Part shown: one piece after another, positions 63,301 to 64,000 of the stretch
How the letters are laid out: every line of letters starts with the position of its first letter
Position numbering within the stretch: the first letter of the stretch is position 1
Assembly: GCA_963969595.1 (NCBI GenBank)
Contig: OZ018412.1
Location: forward strand, 7,070,501 to 7,134,500
Reading direction: 5' to 3'
Length of the DNA: 64,000 bases
From: Neckera pumila
Lineage: Eukaryota > Streptophyta > Bryopsida > Hypnales > Neckeraceae
Notes under the pieces: generated by a model
Database searches by the model: none
Told to the model about the DNA's origin: nothing
The model's input: the letters and a program-made list of their open reading frames with translations, nothing else
Position numbers and translations under genes: made by a program

Positions 63301-64000
63301 TATAAAGGCACGGCTGTTCAGACCGAGGATTTCTGGTTTTGTGCAGATCAAATTGCACGATGTGTCATGGGACCTAAATGTTCTCATGTTCTTACACGAC
63401 CCGAGATCCCTAACGTCCGGCCTGTTCTTACTGGTTCCAATCTTACTCATACTGAAATCATAGCGTTGGAAGAAGCTGGATTTCACATGCAATCTAGTGT
63501 GCCAATGTCACCTCGACGTCTATTCACCTCATCTAGGGTATTTGAGCCTATGCTCTGGACTCATCCTCGACCAGCACATGCTGAAAGAATCCCTTCCATT
63601 CGTAATGGCAAGCAAGTTCGATGGAGTAGTAAGGCGCCCACTAAAAATCATCGCAATCAGTGGGAAAGTGCAAGGAATGTTACTGCAAGTATTACTAGTG
63701 TAAACTTCCTTCCTTATCCTGGACTTGGTGCTATTATTACGCTTTTTTTTGGGACTGAACCTAACCAAAAGGTTTAAAGCATTACTCTCTGCAATTTTCC
63801 ATCTTGTACTTGTCCCCATTATGGAAGTATGAATGGGATGTCCATTGGAAAGCGTGGCATGTACGTTAACTGCAAACATCTTTATTATGTCTTTCGTTAT
63901 TTGTGCAAATTAGATTATAAGATACATCCATTGATCCACGTTCCTACCCTCAGCTTGGACGAAGTTAAACAAGTGCTTATTACGGCCGGAATCATCAAGA
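60396..64000 (+). pseudogene. MULE transposase with GCM-type zinc finger and SWIM finger, decayed, runs off the window
   Basis: The N-terminal 150 aa are unassigned and include VIELSSDSEGE, like a SUMO-interacting motif. A GCM/WRKY-type zinc-finger region follows (YDGHAWSRTM, then after a frameshift near 61289 LICENPRCDYC, CKVC, PPTCLSLC). The catalytic core runs 61490-62560 with VVCDMQTEG, GFMCDSAQANFNAIR and CLFHWATSMHKH. A second exon starts near 62630 (LTTEELADIPTC). The C-terminal part has FWFCADQIARC and, past a TAA at 63775, a SWIM finger (CTC...NCKH, 63820-63875), still open at the window end. Stops at 61433, 62024, 62348, 62839, 63043 and 63775 and one frameshift show it is dead. WRKY-GCM1 fingers are known in MULE transposases. 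Confidence 0.8.

Noticed and set aside
34655..64000. A changed genetic code in which TAG/TAA encode Gln
   Set aside because: The host genes assemble without internal TAG/TAA and use TGA and TAG as stops; frameshifts also occur in the decayed genes, so decay is the simpler explanation.

Overview
The window looks like nuclear DNA of a land plant, probably a non-seed one (bryophyte, lycophyte or fern). Support for a plant comes from intron-rich genes with GT-AG introns, a nuclear-type tRNA-Arg, a Harbinger/Tourist-like MITE, CACTA and MULE elements, and a secreted alpha carbonic anhydrase. The non-seed placement is an inference from the look of the gene families.

Left part (1-26 kb). About 5.3 kb of AT-rich repeat DNA with two long fold-backs is followed by three host genes that assemble cleanly: (1) a 17-exon, 602-codon LisH/CTLH/seven-blade WD40 protein (+, 5690-11879); (2) a 475-aa type II membrane protein of the DUF1647/nucleotide-sugar-transferase type (-, 15829-18401); (3) an alpha carbonic anhydrase with a signal peptide and all three zinc histidines (-, 20863-23750). 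A tRNA-Arg(TCT) and a Harbinger-like MITE carrying an internal 53-bp tandem array lie between genes 1 and 2.

Middle and right part (26-64 kb) is a graveyard of nested mobile elements. It has a pair of 1.28-kb direct repeats; two related CACTA elements in opposite orientation plus a small CACTA-like MITE; a GC-richer element with a long coiled-coil ORF split by a 1.57-kb solo LTR; a decayed DDE transposase gene of an uncertain superfamily split by one of the CACTA elements; and a GCM-finger/SWIM MULE running off the right end. Three insertions have target-site duplications. Removing two of them (one target copy kept) rejoins the host ORF in frame; the third lies in a non-coding stretch of its host.

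The most unusual content is a pair of minus-strand genes with a ParB/sulfiredoxin-like domain. In the better copy (54070-58133, possibly starting further upstream) this domain is followed, after decayed middle exons, by five intact exons encoding a beta-type (motif IV before motif I) DNA N4/N6 methyltransferase-like domain with a non-canonical motif IV. Just upstream of its first recognisable ATG lie five copies of a 12-bp palindrome (GCCGTTAACGGC) spaced exactly 96 bp apart. The ParB-methyltransferase architecture is familiar from bacteria and phages; in a plant it suggests an old horizontal acquisition or a cargo gene of a large element. The other copy (34655-38979) shares the ParB-like part but shows no methyltransferase domain.

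In-frame stops in these decayed genes fall mostly where a Gln or Trp codon would fit, as expected from deamination of methylated cytosines in silenced DNA.
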